A DNA stretch of 64,000 nucleotides from Rhizobium grahamii (GTDB taxonomy: Bacteria; Pseudomonadota; Alphaproteobacteria; Rhizobiales; Rhizobiaceae), in assembly GCF_009498215.1 (NCBI RefSeq), contig NZ_CP043498.1, positions 3,760,001-3,824,000 of the forward strand. Reading direction: 5' to 3'. Numbering within the stretch: position 1 is the stretch's first letter; every line of letters begins with the position of its first letter. A model generated the notes under the pieces. That model was not told where the DNA came from, searched no databases, and saw nothing but the letters and a program-made list of their open reading frames with translations. Shown here piece by piece: positions 22,877 to 31,983 of the stretch. The translations under genes and the position numbers were made by a program.

Positions 22877-24481
22877 TCAATTCTGCTTGAAAACAAAACC
22901 AAAACGCGAACCGGTCGCAATTACAAACAGAAGTATTTCGATCAACCAGAAGTACCTTTGCCGTGCATATGTCGAAGAGCTACTAAACGCACTTCCATCA
23001 AGGGTTGCGTCGATAAAACCCGTTTCATTGAGTGCGAGACCGGCAATCACGCGGCCCTTGGCGTCGACGAGAGCCGAAATCCCGCTGTTGCCATCGCGAA
23101 TCAATGGCAAACCGGTCTCCACGGCGCGCACACGCGCCTGTTGAAAGTGCTGGTAAGGTCCGGGCGTCGCACCGAACCACGCATCGTTGGTGATATTAAG
23201 AATTGCCGCGGCCGAACCGATGTCACCGGTCATTTCGTCGGGGAATATGATCTCGTAGCAGACGAGCGGGTAAAGCTTGAGGCCACTGGGTAGCGTCAGG
23301 AGTTGGCGGTTGGCGGCGGACGAAAAGCCGCCCGGCATCTCCACGATGTTCTGTATGCCAAACTCGTTCAGGATGCTCTCGAACGGCATGTATTCGCCGA
23401 AGGGCACAAGATGAACCTTGTCGGCGGCGCCGATGATCTGGCCGCGACCGTCGATCATGTAGATCGAATTGTAGTAGCGCGGCGGGTTCCCCGGTCCCAT
23501 GTCTTCGACGCGTACCGCGCCGGCGAGGAGGATCTGGTTGTCGTCGAGGGTGTCCGCAATCCGCGTAAGAGCGTCCTGATTGTCCGTGAGGATGAAGGGG
23601 ATGGATGTTTCCGGCCAGACGATGATATCAGGCTTCTTGCCGCCATCCTTCGGCGGTTCGGCCGAAAGCTTCAGGTGCTTCTCGAAGATCGCAGCGCGAT
23701 CCCCATCGCTGTCCATTTTCGCAGTCTGCTCGATCATCGGCTGGACGAGACGAACGACCGGGCTCTTGTCGTCGGCTTTCTGGGTTGGGGTGGAAGGGCC
23801 ATAGAGCGTATAGGCGCCATAGCCGAGATGCGCCGCAAAGATCAGGGCGGCGAGCGGCACGCCGAGCTTGGCTCCCTGTCGTGTTCCGAGAAGGGCCGGC
23901 GCGCTGAAGACGAAAACGGCAAGAGCGGTGATCCCCATGATGCCGATCACATGTGCCGACTGCATCATCAGCGGAACGGGCGTCATTGCGTAACCGATTG
24001 CATTCCAGGGAAAGCCGGTGAAGACCACGCTTCTCGCCCATTCCAGCAATCCGAAGCTAGCGGCAAGTGCTGCAATTCGACCTATGCCGTCGGACCAGAA
24101 GATACGTGCCAGCGCGGTCGCAAGGCCGTAGAAGATGGCGAGAAGGGCAGGCAGGCCGAAGATTGCAAGCGGCAATGCCCAGGCAAACTCTTCCGCATCG
24201 ATCATCAGGGCATGGCCAAGCCACCAAAGGCCGCCGACAAAATAGCCGAAGCCGAACAACCATCCGATGACGAAGGACGGCCAGAGGCGTCCAATGGGGT
24301 TGCTGTTCGGCGCGGCCGCCGAGCCATCGATCAGCCACACCAGCAGCGTGAACGAAACGAACATCGCGGCAAAGAAGCCGATCGGCGGAAGCGCCAGGAC
24401 TCCGAATGCGCCGGCAAACACTGCCAGCAGCATTCTCCTGAAACCCCAGACCAGGATAACCTTGTCCGCAAGTCGCTCCAT
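22877..24481 (-). CDS. lnt: Lnt, apolipoprotein N-acyltransferase
   Basis: 534 residues. Lnt adds the third acyl chain to lipoproteins in the inner membrane. The N-terminal half has six or so membrane helices (GFRRMLLAVFAGAFGVLALP and following). The C-terminal half is the nitrilase-like domain with the catalytic triad: Glu in IVWPETSIPF, Lys in AADKVHLVPFGEY, Cys in LYPLVCYEIIFPDE. The start is the ATG giving MERLADKVIL; a GTG two codons upstream is less likely. It lies 77 bases downstream of the corC gene, a common pairing. lspA, the preceding step of the pathway, is at 48.8 kb. Confidence 0.94.
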   Translation of the reverse strand: MERLADKVILVWGFRRMLLAVFAGAFGVLALPPIGFFAAMFVSFTLLVWLIDGSAAAPNSNPIGRLWPSFVIGWLFGFGYFVGGLWWLGHALMIDAEEFAWALPLAIFGLPALLAIFYGLATALARIFWSDGIGRIAALAASFGLLEWARSVVFTGFPWNAIGYAMTPVPLMMQSAHVIGIMGITALAVFVFSAPALLGTRQGAKLGVPLAALIFAAHLGYGAYTLYGPSTPTQKADDKSPVVRLVQPMIEQTAKMDSDGDRAAIFEKHLKLSAEPPKDGGKKPDIIVWPETSIPFILTDNQDALTRIADTLDDNQILLAGAVRVEDMGPGNPPRYYNSIYMIDGRGQIIGAADKVHLVPFGEYMPFESILNEFGIQNIVEMPGGFSSAANRQLLTLPSGLKLYPLVCYEIIFPDEMTGDIGSAAAILNITNDAWFGATPGPYQHFQQARVRAVETGLPLIRDGNSGISALVDAKGRVIAGLALNETGFIDATLDGSAFSSSSTYARQRYFWLIEILLFVIATGSRFGFVFKQN

Positions 24482-24558
24482 GCACACCCCGCCAAGCCGC
24501 GAATCAATCAGGACCGCAGTCTTTCAAAAAAGGCACTGTTTGTCGTGGCTTGTGGCGA

Positions 24559-25710
24559 TCAGTTTGCCGTGGGAACCTCGGTCTGTCGATCATCGCCATG
24601 CTCCGGCCCGGACAAGCCATCGCCGTCCGTCTTAACGCGCCGGCGGAGAGCCTGGCGCTTGCGGGTAATCCGCACGCGCTTGATGCGTCGGGGATCGGCA
24701 TCCAGAATGTGGAATTCGAAACCGGGCAATGCCTGCACGACCTCGCCGCGCACAGGAATGCGGCCGAGTTCGGAGAAGATAAGGCCGCCAAGCGTGTCGA
24801 CTTCGTCGACCTGTTCGGCGATGTCGAAATCCGAGCCGATCGCCTCGGCGATCTCCTCGAGCTCGACGCGCGCGTCGGCAACGAACATGTCTTCGGAGAT
24901 ACGCTTGAACATCACCTCTTCGTCGTCGTGCTCATCGTCGATATCGCCGACGACCATCTCGACGATGTCCTCGTGCGATGCCAATCCGTCGGTGCCGCCA
25001 TATTCGTCGATGACAAGCGCCATCTGGGTGCGGTTCACCTGCATGCGGCGCAGCAGATCGGCGGCGAGCATGGACGGCGGAACGAACAAAATCTTGCGGA
25101 CGATACCGGCCTCGGTCAGCGTCTTTTGAAGATCCACGCGAGACAGATCGAAGTTCGGTCTGGCGACGCGAGGTGTCTTCTGCAGGTGTTCAGGCGAAAC
25201 CTCGACAAGCGGATCGGCCGGTTTCGCGGCCTTCGTGCTGCCGCGGCGTTTGTTGCGCGCCTGCTTGGCGATGTAGGACAGCAGGTCGCGGATATGGACC
25301 ATGCCACGCGGATCATCGAGAGTATCGGCGTAGACAGGCATGCGGGACCGGCCGGATTCCTCGAAGAGGATCATCAATTCGCCGATGGTGATGTTTTGAT
25401 CGACCGCCTCGATGTCGGCGCGGGGCACCATGACATCGGCAACACGCACTTCGCGGAAGCGAAGGATGTTGTGCAGCATCGCCCGTTCGTCGGGCGAAAA
25501 GACATCACCGTCGGCCGCGTCGGTCATCAACGCATCGGCGATGTCCTCACGGAGGCGAGAGCCTTGCTGCGGTCTCAGGATGCGCGCAGCGCGCGACCAG
25601 AAGGATTGGGATCGTCCGGACTGCCTGCTACTACTTCCACCCTCGTCTGAGGAGGAGGATTGGTCGGCGTCCTTGGCCTCTGCGGCCGGTCTCGTCGTAA
25701 AGTCGCTCAT
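24559..25710 (-). CDS. CorC/TlyC-type protein with paired CBS domains
   Basis: 383 residues. A Ser-rich N-terminal tail (about 1-45) is followed by a conserved RFREVRVADVMVPRADI, two CBS domains (about 90-290) that bind adenine nucleotides, and a CorC_HlyC domain (about 300-365, with VDTLGGLIFSELGRIPVRGE). There is no large N-terminal membrane domain, so it is the soluble CorC form, implicated in magnesium/cobalt efflux. It overlaps ybeY by 4 bases within the phoH-ybeY-corC-lnt unit. Confidence 0.88.
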   Translation of the reverse strand: MSDFTTRPAAEAKDADQSSSSDEGGSSSRQSGRSQSFWSRAARILRPQQGSRLREDIADALMTDAADGDVFSPDERAMLHNILRFREVRVADVMVPRADIEAVDQNITIGELMILFEESGRSRMPVYADTLDDPRGMVHIRDLLSYIAKQARNKRRGSTKAAKPADPLVEVSPEHLQKTPRVARPNFDLSRVDLQKTLTEAGIVRKILFVPPSMLAADLLRRMQVNRTQMALVIDEYGGTDGLASHEDIVEMVVGDIDDEHDDEEVMFKRISEDMFVADARVELEEIAEAIGSDFDIAEQVDEVDTLGGLIFSELGRIPVRGEVVQALPGFEFHILDADPRRIKRVRITRKRQALRRRVKTDGDGLSGPEHGDDRQTEVPTAN

Positions 25711-26225
25711 GGTTCCATTTTAAGGTCTTGACCCTCGTATGGGTCAGATAGGCCGAGTTCCGCCAAAATGCGAGTCTCTAGCCCCTCCATTATCTCGGCT
25801 TCAGCATCATTATTATGATCGTAGCCGAAGAGATGCAAGAAACCGTGTACCATCAAATGGGTGAGATGGTCATCAAAGCTCTTCTCGAGTTCGACGGCCT
25901 CCCGCTCCACGGTCTCTCTTGCGATGATGATATCGCCGAGCATTGGCCCCGGCACTTTGCCCGGCTTCACCGGGAAGGCCGGAAAGGATAGTACGTTGGT
26001 CGGCTTGTCCTTCCCACGCCATTCGGCATTGATGTCCTGGATGGAGGCGTCGTCGGTGAAAACCAGCGAGACCTCGGGCACCATTTTCGGAAAAGGCTGC
26101 TTGACCGTCTCACGCAAGTAGGTGGCCGCCGTCTCCAGCACCCGATCCGCCAATGCATGCAACACATCTTCGGAAGGCCAGTCGCCTTCCTCGATGCTGA
26201 TCTGTATGTCGAGTTCGGGCATCAA
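25707..26225 (-). CDS. ybeY: YbeY, rRNA maturation endoribonuclease
   Basis: 172 residues. The zinc site HGFLHLFGYDH (HxxxHxxxxxH) near residue 130 is intact, preceded by TNVLSFPAFP and GDIIIARETV. YbeY takes part in 16S rRNA 3'-end maturation and 70S quality control. In S. meliloti the orthologue is also tied to small-RNA control. It starts with a 4-base overlap on phoH and ends with a 4-base overlap on corC, so the three are translationally coupled. Confidence 0.94.
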   Translation of the reverse strand: MMPELDIQISIEEGDWPSEDVLHALADRVLETAATYLRETVKQPFPKMVPEVSLVFTDDASIQDINAEWRGKDKPTNVLSFPAFPVKPGKVPGPMLGDIIIARETVEREAVELEKSFDDHLTHLMVHGFLHLFGYDHNNDAEAEIMEGLETRILAELGLSDPYEGQDLKMEP

Positions 26226-27274
26226 TCCTGCCGGCTGGCGTCCTCTGCTTCCGCGATGTAGGTCGAGTCGTAAGCCTTAACGATGCGGCCGACAAGCGGG
26301 TGACGCACGACATCGGTATCACGGAAGCGGACGATCGAGATGCCTTCCACGCCGTTCAGCAGCTGAAGAGCCTCGACCAGTCCGGATTTCACGCCTCGCG
26401 GCAAGTCGACCTGGCTCGGGTCGCCGGTAATGATCATGCGCGAGTTCTCGCCGAGACGCGTCAGGAACATCTTCATCTGCATCGATGTCGTGTTCTGCGC
26501 TTCGTCGAGAATGACTGCGGCGTTCGCGAGTGTGCGTCCACGCATGAAGGCAAGCGGAGCGATTTCGATGACGCCGGCGGTGATTGCACGATCGACCTTG
26601 TCGGCCGGCATCATGTCATAGAGCGCATCGTAGAGCGGGCGAAGATAAGGATCGACCTTTTCCTTCATGTCGCCCGGCAGAAAGCCGAGCCGCTCACCCG
26701 CTTCGACGGCCGGACGAGACAGGATGATCTTTTCAACGGCACCACGCTCCAGCAGCTGCGCTGCATGCGCGACCGCGAGATAGGTCTTGCCGGTACCGGC
26801 CGGCCCGACACCGAAAACCATCTCCGAGCGCTCCAGTGCGCGGATGTAGGCGTCCTGGGTCGGCGTGCGGGCGATGATTGTCTTCTTGCGCGTGGAAACC
26901 TGCGCCATCGTCAGCTTGGCCTTACGCTCCAGGGTCGGCAGGCTCAGCTGATCGTCTGCTGCGACCGCCATGCGGATCGCGCCTTCGACATCGGATCTTT
27001 CCACGCTGCCGCCTTTCTGAAGCTTCTCGTAAAGATAATCGAGCGTCCGTCGTGCCTGATTGGTGGTAACGATGTCGCCGGTAATCACCACGGAATTGCC
27101 GCGCGCTCGGGCATCGATGTTGAGACGCTCCTCGAGCAGCTTCAGGTTCTGGTCAAATTGACCGAAAAGCTCACTGGCGAACCGATTGTTCTCGAACGTC
27201 AGGACGAAGTGATTGGCGTCGCTCGCTATGCGTGGGTGGCGCGGTGAAGAAGAAACCAATTCTTGTCCGTTCAA
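26222..27274 (-). CDS. ybeZ: PhoH-like ATPase (YbeZ)
   Basis: 350 residues. The N-terminal part carries a KH-like RNA-binding region (FENNRFASELFGQFDQNLKL ... ARGNSVVITGD). The core is a P-loop ATPase with GPAGTGKTYLAVAHA, SRPAVEAGERLGFLPGD, ILDEAQNTT and ITGDPSQVDLP. PhoH/YbeZ proteins are putative RNA helicases that partner YbeY in ribosome maturation. It overlaps ybeY by 4 bases and lies 18 bases downstream of miaB, forming a miaB-phoH-ybeY-corC operon. Confidence 0.92.
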   Translation of the reverse strand: MNGQELVSSSPRHPRIASDANHFVLTFENNRFASELFGQFDQNLKLLEERLNIDARARGNSVVITGDIVTTNQARRTLDYLYEKLQKGGSVERSDVEGAIRMAVAADDQLSLPTLERKAKLTMAQVSTRKKTIIARTPTQDAYIRALERSEMVFGVGPAGTGKTYLAVAHAAQLLERGAVEKIILSRPAVEAGERLGFLPGDMKEKVDPYLRPLYDALYDMMPADKVDRAITAGVIEIAPLAFMRGRTLANAAVILDEAQNTTSMQMKMFLTRLGENSRMIITGDPSQVDLPRGVKSGLVEALQLLNGVEGISIVRFRDTDVVRHPLVGRIVKAYDSTYIAEAEDASRQD

Positions 27275-27292
27275 GCGGTCAGGCTCCTTGGG

Positions 27293-28702
27293 TTAGACCT
27301 CAGCCTCTGCAATCTCGGCAAACAGGCTGTTGGTTCCGGTTCCGGTGATTCGCACTTTAATAATGTCACCGATTCGCGATGCTTTTGCATCAACATTCAC
27401 AGACTGAAGCCATGGAGAACGGCCTATAAGCTGTCCTGGCATGCGACCGGGCTTTTCAAGCAACAGTTCGATCGTTTTCCCGACACAGGATTCGGCAAAT
27501 TCCAGCTGCTGCTTCAAGAGAAGCGCCTGCAAGCGTTCCAGCCGTTCTGCCTTGATCTCTTCCGGCACCTGGTCCTTCAGCTCCGCGCCGGGCGTGCCCG
27601 GCCGTGTCGAGTATTTGAAAGAGAAGGCCTGCGCATAGCGGACTTTCTCCACTAGCTGCAGTGTATCCTCAAAATCCTGGTCTGTCTCCCCCGGAAAGCC
27701 GACGATGAAATCGCCCGACAGCGCTATATCGGGACGGGCGGCGCGAATGCGCTCGATCAGCGACAGATACTCGGCGGCCGTATGCCGCCGGTTCATCGCT
27801 TTCAGGATGCGGTCGGAACCGGCCTGAACGGGCAGGTGCAGATAAGGCATCAGGGCGCGCAGGTCACGATGCGCCTCGATCAGGCGATCGTCCATGTCGC
27901 GCGGATGGCTCGTCGTGTAGCGCAGGCGCGCAAGTCCTGGGATTGCAGCCAGCCGGTAAAGCAGGTCGCCAAGCGTCCATTCCTCGCCGTTCGGGCCGAC
28001 GCCATGCCAGGCGTTGACGTTCTGACCGAGCAGGGTGACCTCGCGCACGCCGCCCTCGACGAGCTTCTCGGCTTCCTCGACGATCTGGCTGACCGGCCGC
28101 GATACTTCCGAACCACGGGTATAGGGCACGACGCAGAAGGTGCAGAACTTGTCGCAGCCTTCCTGCACGGTGAGGAAGGAGGTCACGCCGCGCGAGCGGA
28201 TCTTCTTGGCTTCGGCGATCGGTAGATGCTCGAACTTGTCTTCGAGGGCATATTCGGTATCGACGATCCGCTGCCCTTCCTTCGCCTTGCGCAGCGCTTC
28301 CGGCAGGCGGTGATAGGTCTGCGGGCCGATGACGACATCGACAGCGGGCGCCCGGCGCAAGATTTCCTCGCCCTCGGCCTGCGCAACGCAGCCGGCGACG
28401 CCGATCATGAATTCGCGGCCTTCCTTGTTGCGCTGCTTTTTCATGTCGCGCAGGCGACCGAGCGCAGAATAGACCTTTTCAGCGGCCTTCTCGCGGATAT
28501 GACAGGTGTTCAAGAGGACGAGATCGGCCTCGGCCATGTCCTCGGTCGGCTCATAGCCGTCGCGGGCCAGAGCGTCGCTCATGCGTGTCGAATCGTAGAC
28601 GTTCATCTGGCAGCCATAGGTCTTGATGAATACCTTGCGGCTGTTGCTGCCATCGCGGAGATCGGTCTCCGGGGCCGGAAGAAGGGCGCTGTCCTGGGTC
28701 AT
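27293..28702 (-). CDS. miaB: MiaB, tRNA-2-methylthio-N6-dimethylallyladenosine synthase
   Basis: 469 residues, a radical SAM methylthiotransferase that makes ms2i6A37 in tRNA. The N-terminal UPF0004 domain has KTYGCQMNVYDSTRM plus two more cysteines (LLNTCHIREKA, VAGCVAQAEG) for the auxiliary cluster. The radical SAM motif is CDKFCTFC, and the C-terminal TRAM domain covers about 395-460. It heads the minus-strand run to lnt. Length and all six cluster cysteines are as expected. Confidence 0.95.
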   Translation of the reverse strand: MTQDSALLPAPETDLRDGSNSRKVFIKTYGCQMNVYDSTRMSDALARDGYEPTEDMAEADLVLLNTCHIREKAAEKVYSALGRLRDMKKQRNKEGREFMIGVAGCVAQAEGEEILRRAPAVDVVIGPQTYHRLPEALRKAKEGQRIVDTEYALEDKFEHLPIAEAKKIRSRGVTSFLTVQEGCDKFCTFCVVPYTRGSEVSRPVSQIVEEAEKLVEGGVREVTLLGQNVNAWHGVGPNGEEWTLGDLLYRLAAIPGLARLRYTTSHPRDMDDRLIEAHRDLRALMPYLHLPVQAGSDRILKAMNRRHTAAEYLSLIERIRAARPDIALSGDFIVGFPGETDQDFEDTLQLVEKVRYAQAFSFKYSTRPGTPGAELKDQVPEEIKAERLERLQALLLKQQLEFAESCVGKTIELLLEKPGRMPGQLIGRSPWLQSVNVDAKASRIGDIIKVRITGTGTNSLFAEIAEAEV

Positions 28703-28750
28703 GGCCGGCTATTTAGTGGTTTTTCATGCGCGAGAAAAGGAAATCTTCTC

Positions 28751-29548
28751 TCAGGCAGCTTCGCGACCGCGCAGCGCTGCCCCGAGCATCGAGCGGATGC
28801 GGTGGGCGATGGTCGCGCTGACTTCCTTGCGCTTGCTGTCGCCTCGATAGGGAATGGCTTCTCCGAAATGCACTTCGACATCGAAGGCGCCGCATCTCAG
28901 CATGTCCTTCAGGTGCGGCAGCATCTCGACATCACCGGGCCAGGAGGCAAGCGGACGGTGGTAGCGCCCCATCGGAAGGCCTTGCGCCCTGGTGTAGGCG
29001 ACCGCCACCGGCTGGACATAGACCGTGCCGCTCGGCGACGCCGGGACCGCCATGGCGGCTGCACCGAACAGCGAGGATTTCACCTCGAGCAGGCGGTTGC
29101 CGTCCGAGGTCGTGCCCTCGGGAAACAGCACGACGATCTCTCCGTCGGCCATGCGGCCGGCGATCTCGTTCGCCTGGGTCCCTGTCTTATGCTTCTCTTC
29201 GCGCACAACGAAGACGCTTTTCTGCAGTTTCGCCAGCGTGCCGAAGATCGGCCAGTCCCGCACCTCGGTCTTTGCGATGAATGCGACGTCCGCGACTGCG
29301 GACAGAACCATGATGTCCATCCACGAGGAGTGATTGGCGCAGAGCATCAGCGGCCGCCGCGTTTCCATCTCGCCGTGAATGTGAATGCGGATACCAAGAC
29401 AGAAGCAGACGATGCGATGCCATAGGCGGGGCAGCCAACGCCGCATCCTCCAGTCATACCTTAGCGCCAGCAATTGCCACGGCATCAGCAGAATGCTTGC
29501 GACGAGAATGACGATACCCGCGAGGGCGACGCGCAGCCAGGCGATCAA
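28751..29548 (-). CDS. olsA: OlsA-type lyso-ornithine lipid O-acyltransferase (PlsC family)
   Basis: 265 residues of the 1-acyl-glycerol-3-phosphate acyltransferase family. An N-terminal membrane helix (AGIVILVASILLMPWQLLAL) is followed by the catalytic NHSSWMD (HxxxxD) and the substrate motif FPEGTTSDG. In S. meliloti the PlsC-like gene I recall next to miaB encodes OlsA, which adds the second acyl chain to lyso-ornithine lipid. I call it OlsA on that position and on the presence of olsB at 45.5 kb; sequence alone does not exclude PlsC (phosphatidic acid synthesis). It lies 48 bases from miaB. Confidence 0.7.
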   Translation of the reverse strand: MIAWLRVALAGIVILVASILLMPWQLLALRYDWRMRRWLPRLWHRIVCFCLGIRIHIHGEMETRRPLMLCANHSSWMDIMVLSAVADVAFIAKTEVRDWPIFGTLAKLQKSVFVVREEKHKTGTQANEIAGRMADGEIVVLFPEGTTSDGNRLLEVKSSLFGAAAMAVPASPSGTVYVQPVAVAYTRAQGLPMGRYHRPLASWPGDVEMLPHLKDMLRCGAFDVEVHFGEAIPYRGDSKRKEVSATIAHRIRSMLGAALRGREAA

Positions 29549-29580
29549 TGAGAAGACTCCCGGGCTGCGTAGCTCATGCC

Positions 29581-30009
29581 TCAGTGCTCGTCCTTCTTCA
29601 GCGGAATGCCGTAGAGTTCGAGCCGGTGGTCGACGAGTTGGAAGCCGTGTTCGCGAGCAATGCGCTCCTGAAGCGCCTCGATCTCCGGCGAGCGGAATTC
29701 GATGACCACGCCCGACTTCAGGTCGATCAGATGGTCATGGTGCTCTTCCGGGACGGTTTCGTAACGCGAGCGCCCGTCGCGGAAGTCGTGGCGTGCGATG
29801 ATGCCCGCATCCTCGAAGAGCTTGACCGTGCGGTAGACCGTCGAAATCGAGATCTTGGCATCGACCTTGACCGAACGGCGATAGAGTTCCTCGACATCGG
29901 GATGGTCAGCGGATTCCTCGAGAATGCGCGCAATAACGCGGCGCTGCTCGGTCATTCGCATGCCGCGCTCAGCGCAAAGCTCCTCCAGGGTCTTGGCCAC
30001 TTCTGTCAT
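29581..30009 (-). CDS. Fur-family metalloregulator, probably Mur-type
   Basis: 142 residues with the Fur fold: the winged helix (KISISTVYRTVKLFEDAGII) and the metal region EEHHDHLI. The two CxxC pairs found in many Fur proteins are absent; the position after HLI reads DLKSG instead of CxxCG. This matches the alphaproteobacterial Fur/Mur branch, which in rhizobia responds to manganese and represses Mn uptake rather than being the main iron regulator. The start ATG 30009 has GGAAGG upstream; a TTG seven codons earlier is unlikely. Sits between rimI and olsA. Confidence 0.85.
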   Translation of the reverse strand: MTEVAKTLEELCAERGMRMTEQRRVIARILEESADHPDVEELYRRSVKVDAKISISTVYRTVKLFEDAGIIARHDFRDGRSRYETVPEEHHDHLIDLKSGVVIEFRSPEIEALQERIAREHGFQLVDHRLELYGIPLKKDEH

Positions 30010-30045
30010 GAGCCGCCTTCCGATAGTCAAACTGCCGTAAGGGAA

Positions 30046-30546
30046 CTAGCGAAGAACACGCTTCATGACAAGCGCTGTGGATGTCGCGCCGTTGGCATCC
30101 TTGTAGTATCCACGGCGTTCGCCAACCTGTTCGAAGCCGAGCTTGCGATAGAGCCCCAATGCGGCAGCGTTGCCGTTGTCGACCTCAAGGAACATGCTCT
30201 CGCCACCGCGGGCCTGGGCCTCCCGGATGGCCGCCTGCATCAGACGCCAGCCGAGGCCGGCCCGCGCGAGCTTCGCCTGCACGGCGATCGTCAGGATCTC
30301 GGCTTCGCCGGCGGCCTGCCTCGCAAGCACGAAACCCGGCAGCGGCTTCTTGAGGAAGGCGTTGGTCTGGCGGGCAACGAAACCGAAGACATTGCTCTGG
30401 GTGAGCAGGCTGTAGAATTCGCCGTCACCCCAGGGGCGGGCGAAGCGTTCGCCATGCAACGTGGCGACCGCGCGGCAATCGTCGCTGTCCATTGCGATGA
30501 TCTCGAATTCCGGCTTCAGCGTCAGATAGGATTCCAACATGGTCAT
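30046..30546 (-). CDS. rimI: RimI-like ribosomal-protein-alanine N-acetyltransferase
   Basis: 166-residue GNAT protein. The acetyl-CoA loop is AKLARAGLGWRLMQAAIREA (Q/RxxGxG/A form), followed by MFLEVDNGNAAALGLYRKLGF, the RimI signature for N-terminal acetylation of bS18. Its ATG overlaps the tsaB stop by 4 bases. The tsaB-rimI pair is widely conserved and some RimI homologues here may act on other proteins. A Fur-family gene follows 36 bases on. Confidence 0.88.
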   Translation of the reverse strand: MTMLESYLTLKPEFEIIAMDSDDCRAVATLHGERFARPWGDGEFYSLLTQSNVFGFVARQTNAFLKKPLPGFVLARQAAGEAEILTIAVQAKLARAGLGWRLMQAAIREAQARGGESMFLEVDNGNAAALGLYRKLGFEQVGERRGYYKDANGATSTALVMKRVLR

Positions 30547-31202
30547 ACTCGTTCGATTGCGAATCCGGCCTGTGGCTTGGCGTCGGGTCCGCGCAGATAA
30601 AGAGGCTTCGGCTTTCCGGAAGAAGGATCGGCGGCAGCAGCAAGGCGCGCCACGATCGAAATCGGGAAGTGGTTGGCGTGATCGCCCGATGCGTCGGGTT
30701 TCAGCAGCGGGGTCGCCGAGCCGGTGATCTCACCGCCAAATCCGGCCGCGAATGCCTGTGCCTCTTCGATCGAGACGGCGCGGGCCTCGTCAAGTGCGTA
30801 GCCATCGGCATCGAATGCCTGCAGATAGATCTCGTTGCGTTTCGCATCCATGGCGGCGAGAACCGGGCGGCCCGGCGTCTTCAGCCGCTGCGCCTCGGCC
30901 ATGACCGCGAGCGTTGTGATGCCGACAGCCGGGACGCCGAGCGAGAGCGCGAAGCCGCGAGCGGCGGCAACGCCGACGCGAATGCCGGTAAACGAGCCCG
31001 GACCGACGGTGACGGCGATGCGATCGACAGCCGAAAGCGCAACGCCTGCCTGATCCAGCACGCGGTCGACAATCCCCATCAGATGTTCTGCATGCCCCTT
31101 GCCGATCATGTCCGATGCCTCCCCCAGCATCGTATTCCTGCCGCTGTCATAGAGAGCGGCAGCGCAATCCACACCTGCGGTGTCGAGCGCCAGTATGATC
31201 AT
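30543..31202 (-). CDS. tsaB: TsaB, tRNA threonylcarbamoyladenosine biosynthesis protein
   Basis: 219 residues. TsaB is the non-catalytic partner of TsaD in making t6A37 in tRNAs that read ANN codons. It has the ASKHA fold: MIILALDTAGVDCAAALYD at the N-terminus, KGHAEHLMGIVDRVL, then TVGPGSFTGIRVGVAAARGFAL. The start at MIILALDT is the family start; the frame is open 14 codons upstream. Coupled to rimI by a 4-base overlap. Confidence 0.93.
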   Translation of the reverse strand: MIILALDTAGVDCAAALYDSGRNTMLGEASDMIGKGHAEHLMGIVDRVLDQAGVALSAVDRIAVTVGPGSFTGIRVGVAAARGFALSLGVPAVGITTLAVMAEAQRLKTPGRPVLAAMDAKRNEIYLQAFDADGYALDEARAVSIEEAQAFAAGFGGEITGSATPLLKPDASGDHANHFPISIVARLAAAADPSSGKPKPLYLRGPDAKPQAGFAIERV

Positions 31203-31305
31203 GGCATCAATTTCCGAATAAAGCGTTCCTGAGCGTCCATACATTCACCCTGCCGCGCTTGCAAATGCTGCGCCAGGACGAATGACGGAAACTTGAGTGT
31301 CGTCG

Positions 31306-31872
31306 TCAGGCGGCGATGACTTCCTCGACTTCCGGAACGAAGTGGCGAAGCAGGTTCTGCACGCCATGCTTCAGCGTTGCCGTCGAAGACGGGCAGCCGG
31401 AGCAGGAGCCTTTCATGTTCAGATACACCTTGCCGTCCTTGAAGCCGCGGAAGGTGATGTCCCCACCATCCTGGGCGACAGCCGGGCGCACGCGGGTATC
31501 CAGCAATTCCTTGATGGTCAGCACGATCGATTGGTCGGCTGCGTCAAAGAATTCATCGCCGGCGTCGAGATCCTCGGAAAGAACCGAGGCGTCGCCCATC
31601 ACGGGCTTGCCGGACATGAAGTGTTCCATGATCGAGCCGAGGATCGCCGGCTTCAGATGCTGCCATTCGGCATTGTCCTTGGAGACGGAGATGAAGTCGT
31701 AGCCGAAGTAGACGCCGGAGACGCCTGGAATTTCGAAGAGACGCACAGCCAGAGGCGAAGCCTGTGCTTCCTCGGCGTTGCGGAATTCGGCCGTGCCCGT
31801 TTCCATGACCACCCGGCCCGGCAGGAACTTCTGCGTGGCGGGATTGGGCGTCGCTTCGGTCTGAATAAACAT
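31306..31872 (-). CDS. NifU-family iron-sulfur scaffold/carrier protein (Nfu type)
   Basis: 188 residues. The N-terminal Nfu_N domain begins MFIQTEATPNPATQKFLPG, and the C-terminal NifU domain has VRPAVAQDGGDITFRGF and the cluster motif MKGSCSGCPSSTATLKHGV (CxxC). Nfu proteins carry 4Fe-4S clusters to target enzymes. This N-plus-C form is the standard alphaproteobacterial and mitochondrial Nfu1 type, unrelated to nitrogenase as such. It stands alone between tsaB and the universal stress gene, minus strand. Confidence 0.92.
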   Translation of the reverse strand: MFIQTEATPNPATQKFLPGRVVMETGTAEFRNAEEAQASPLAVRLFEIPGVSGVYFGYDFISVSKDNAEWQHLKPAILGSIMEHFMSGKPVMGDASVLSEDLDAGDEFFDAADQSIVLTIKELLDTRVRPAVAQDGGDITFRGFKDGKVYLNMKGSCSGCPSSTATLKHGVQNLLRHFVPEVEEVIAA

Positions 31873-31983
31873 GTCGCTCTCCGTGCGGCGGGCAGCAGCC
31901 CCGAGCCGTCTTTAGAATTCTTCAAAAGAGAAAATAAGCCGATTGGCTGAGCTATTCAAGAGACTCATACTCAAGAAAGCGCA

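Noticed and set aside
23303..25129. 608-codon open frame on the plus strand
   Set aside because: It is antisense to lnt and corC, both of which have full family motifs. Long antisense frames are normal in GC-rich genes.
28226..29425. 399-codon plus-strand frame over miaB and olsA
   Set aside because: Shadow of the two minus-strand genes; no family match by eye.
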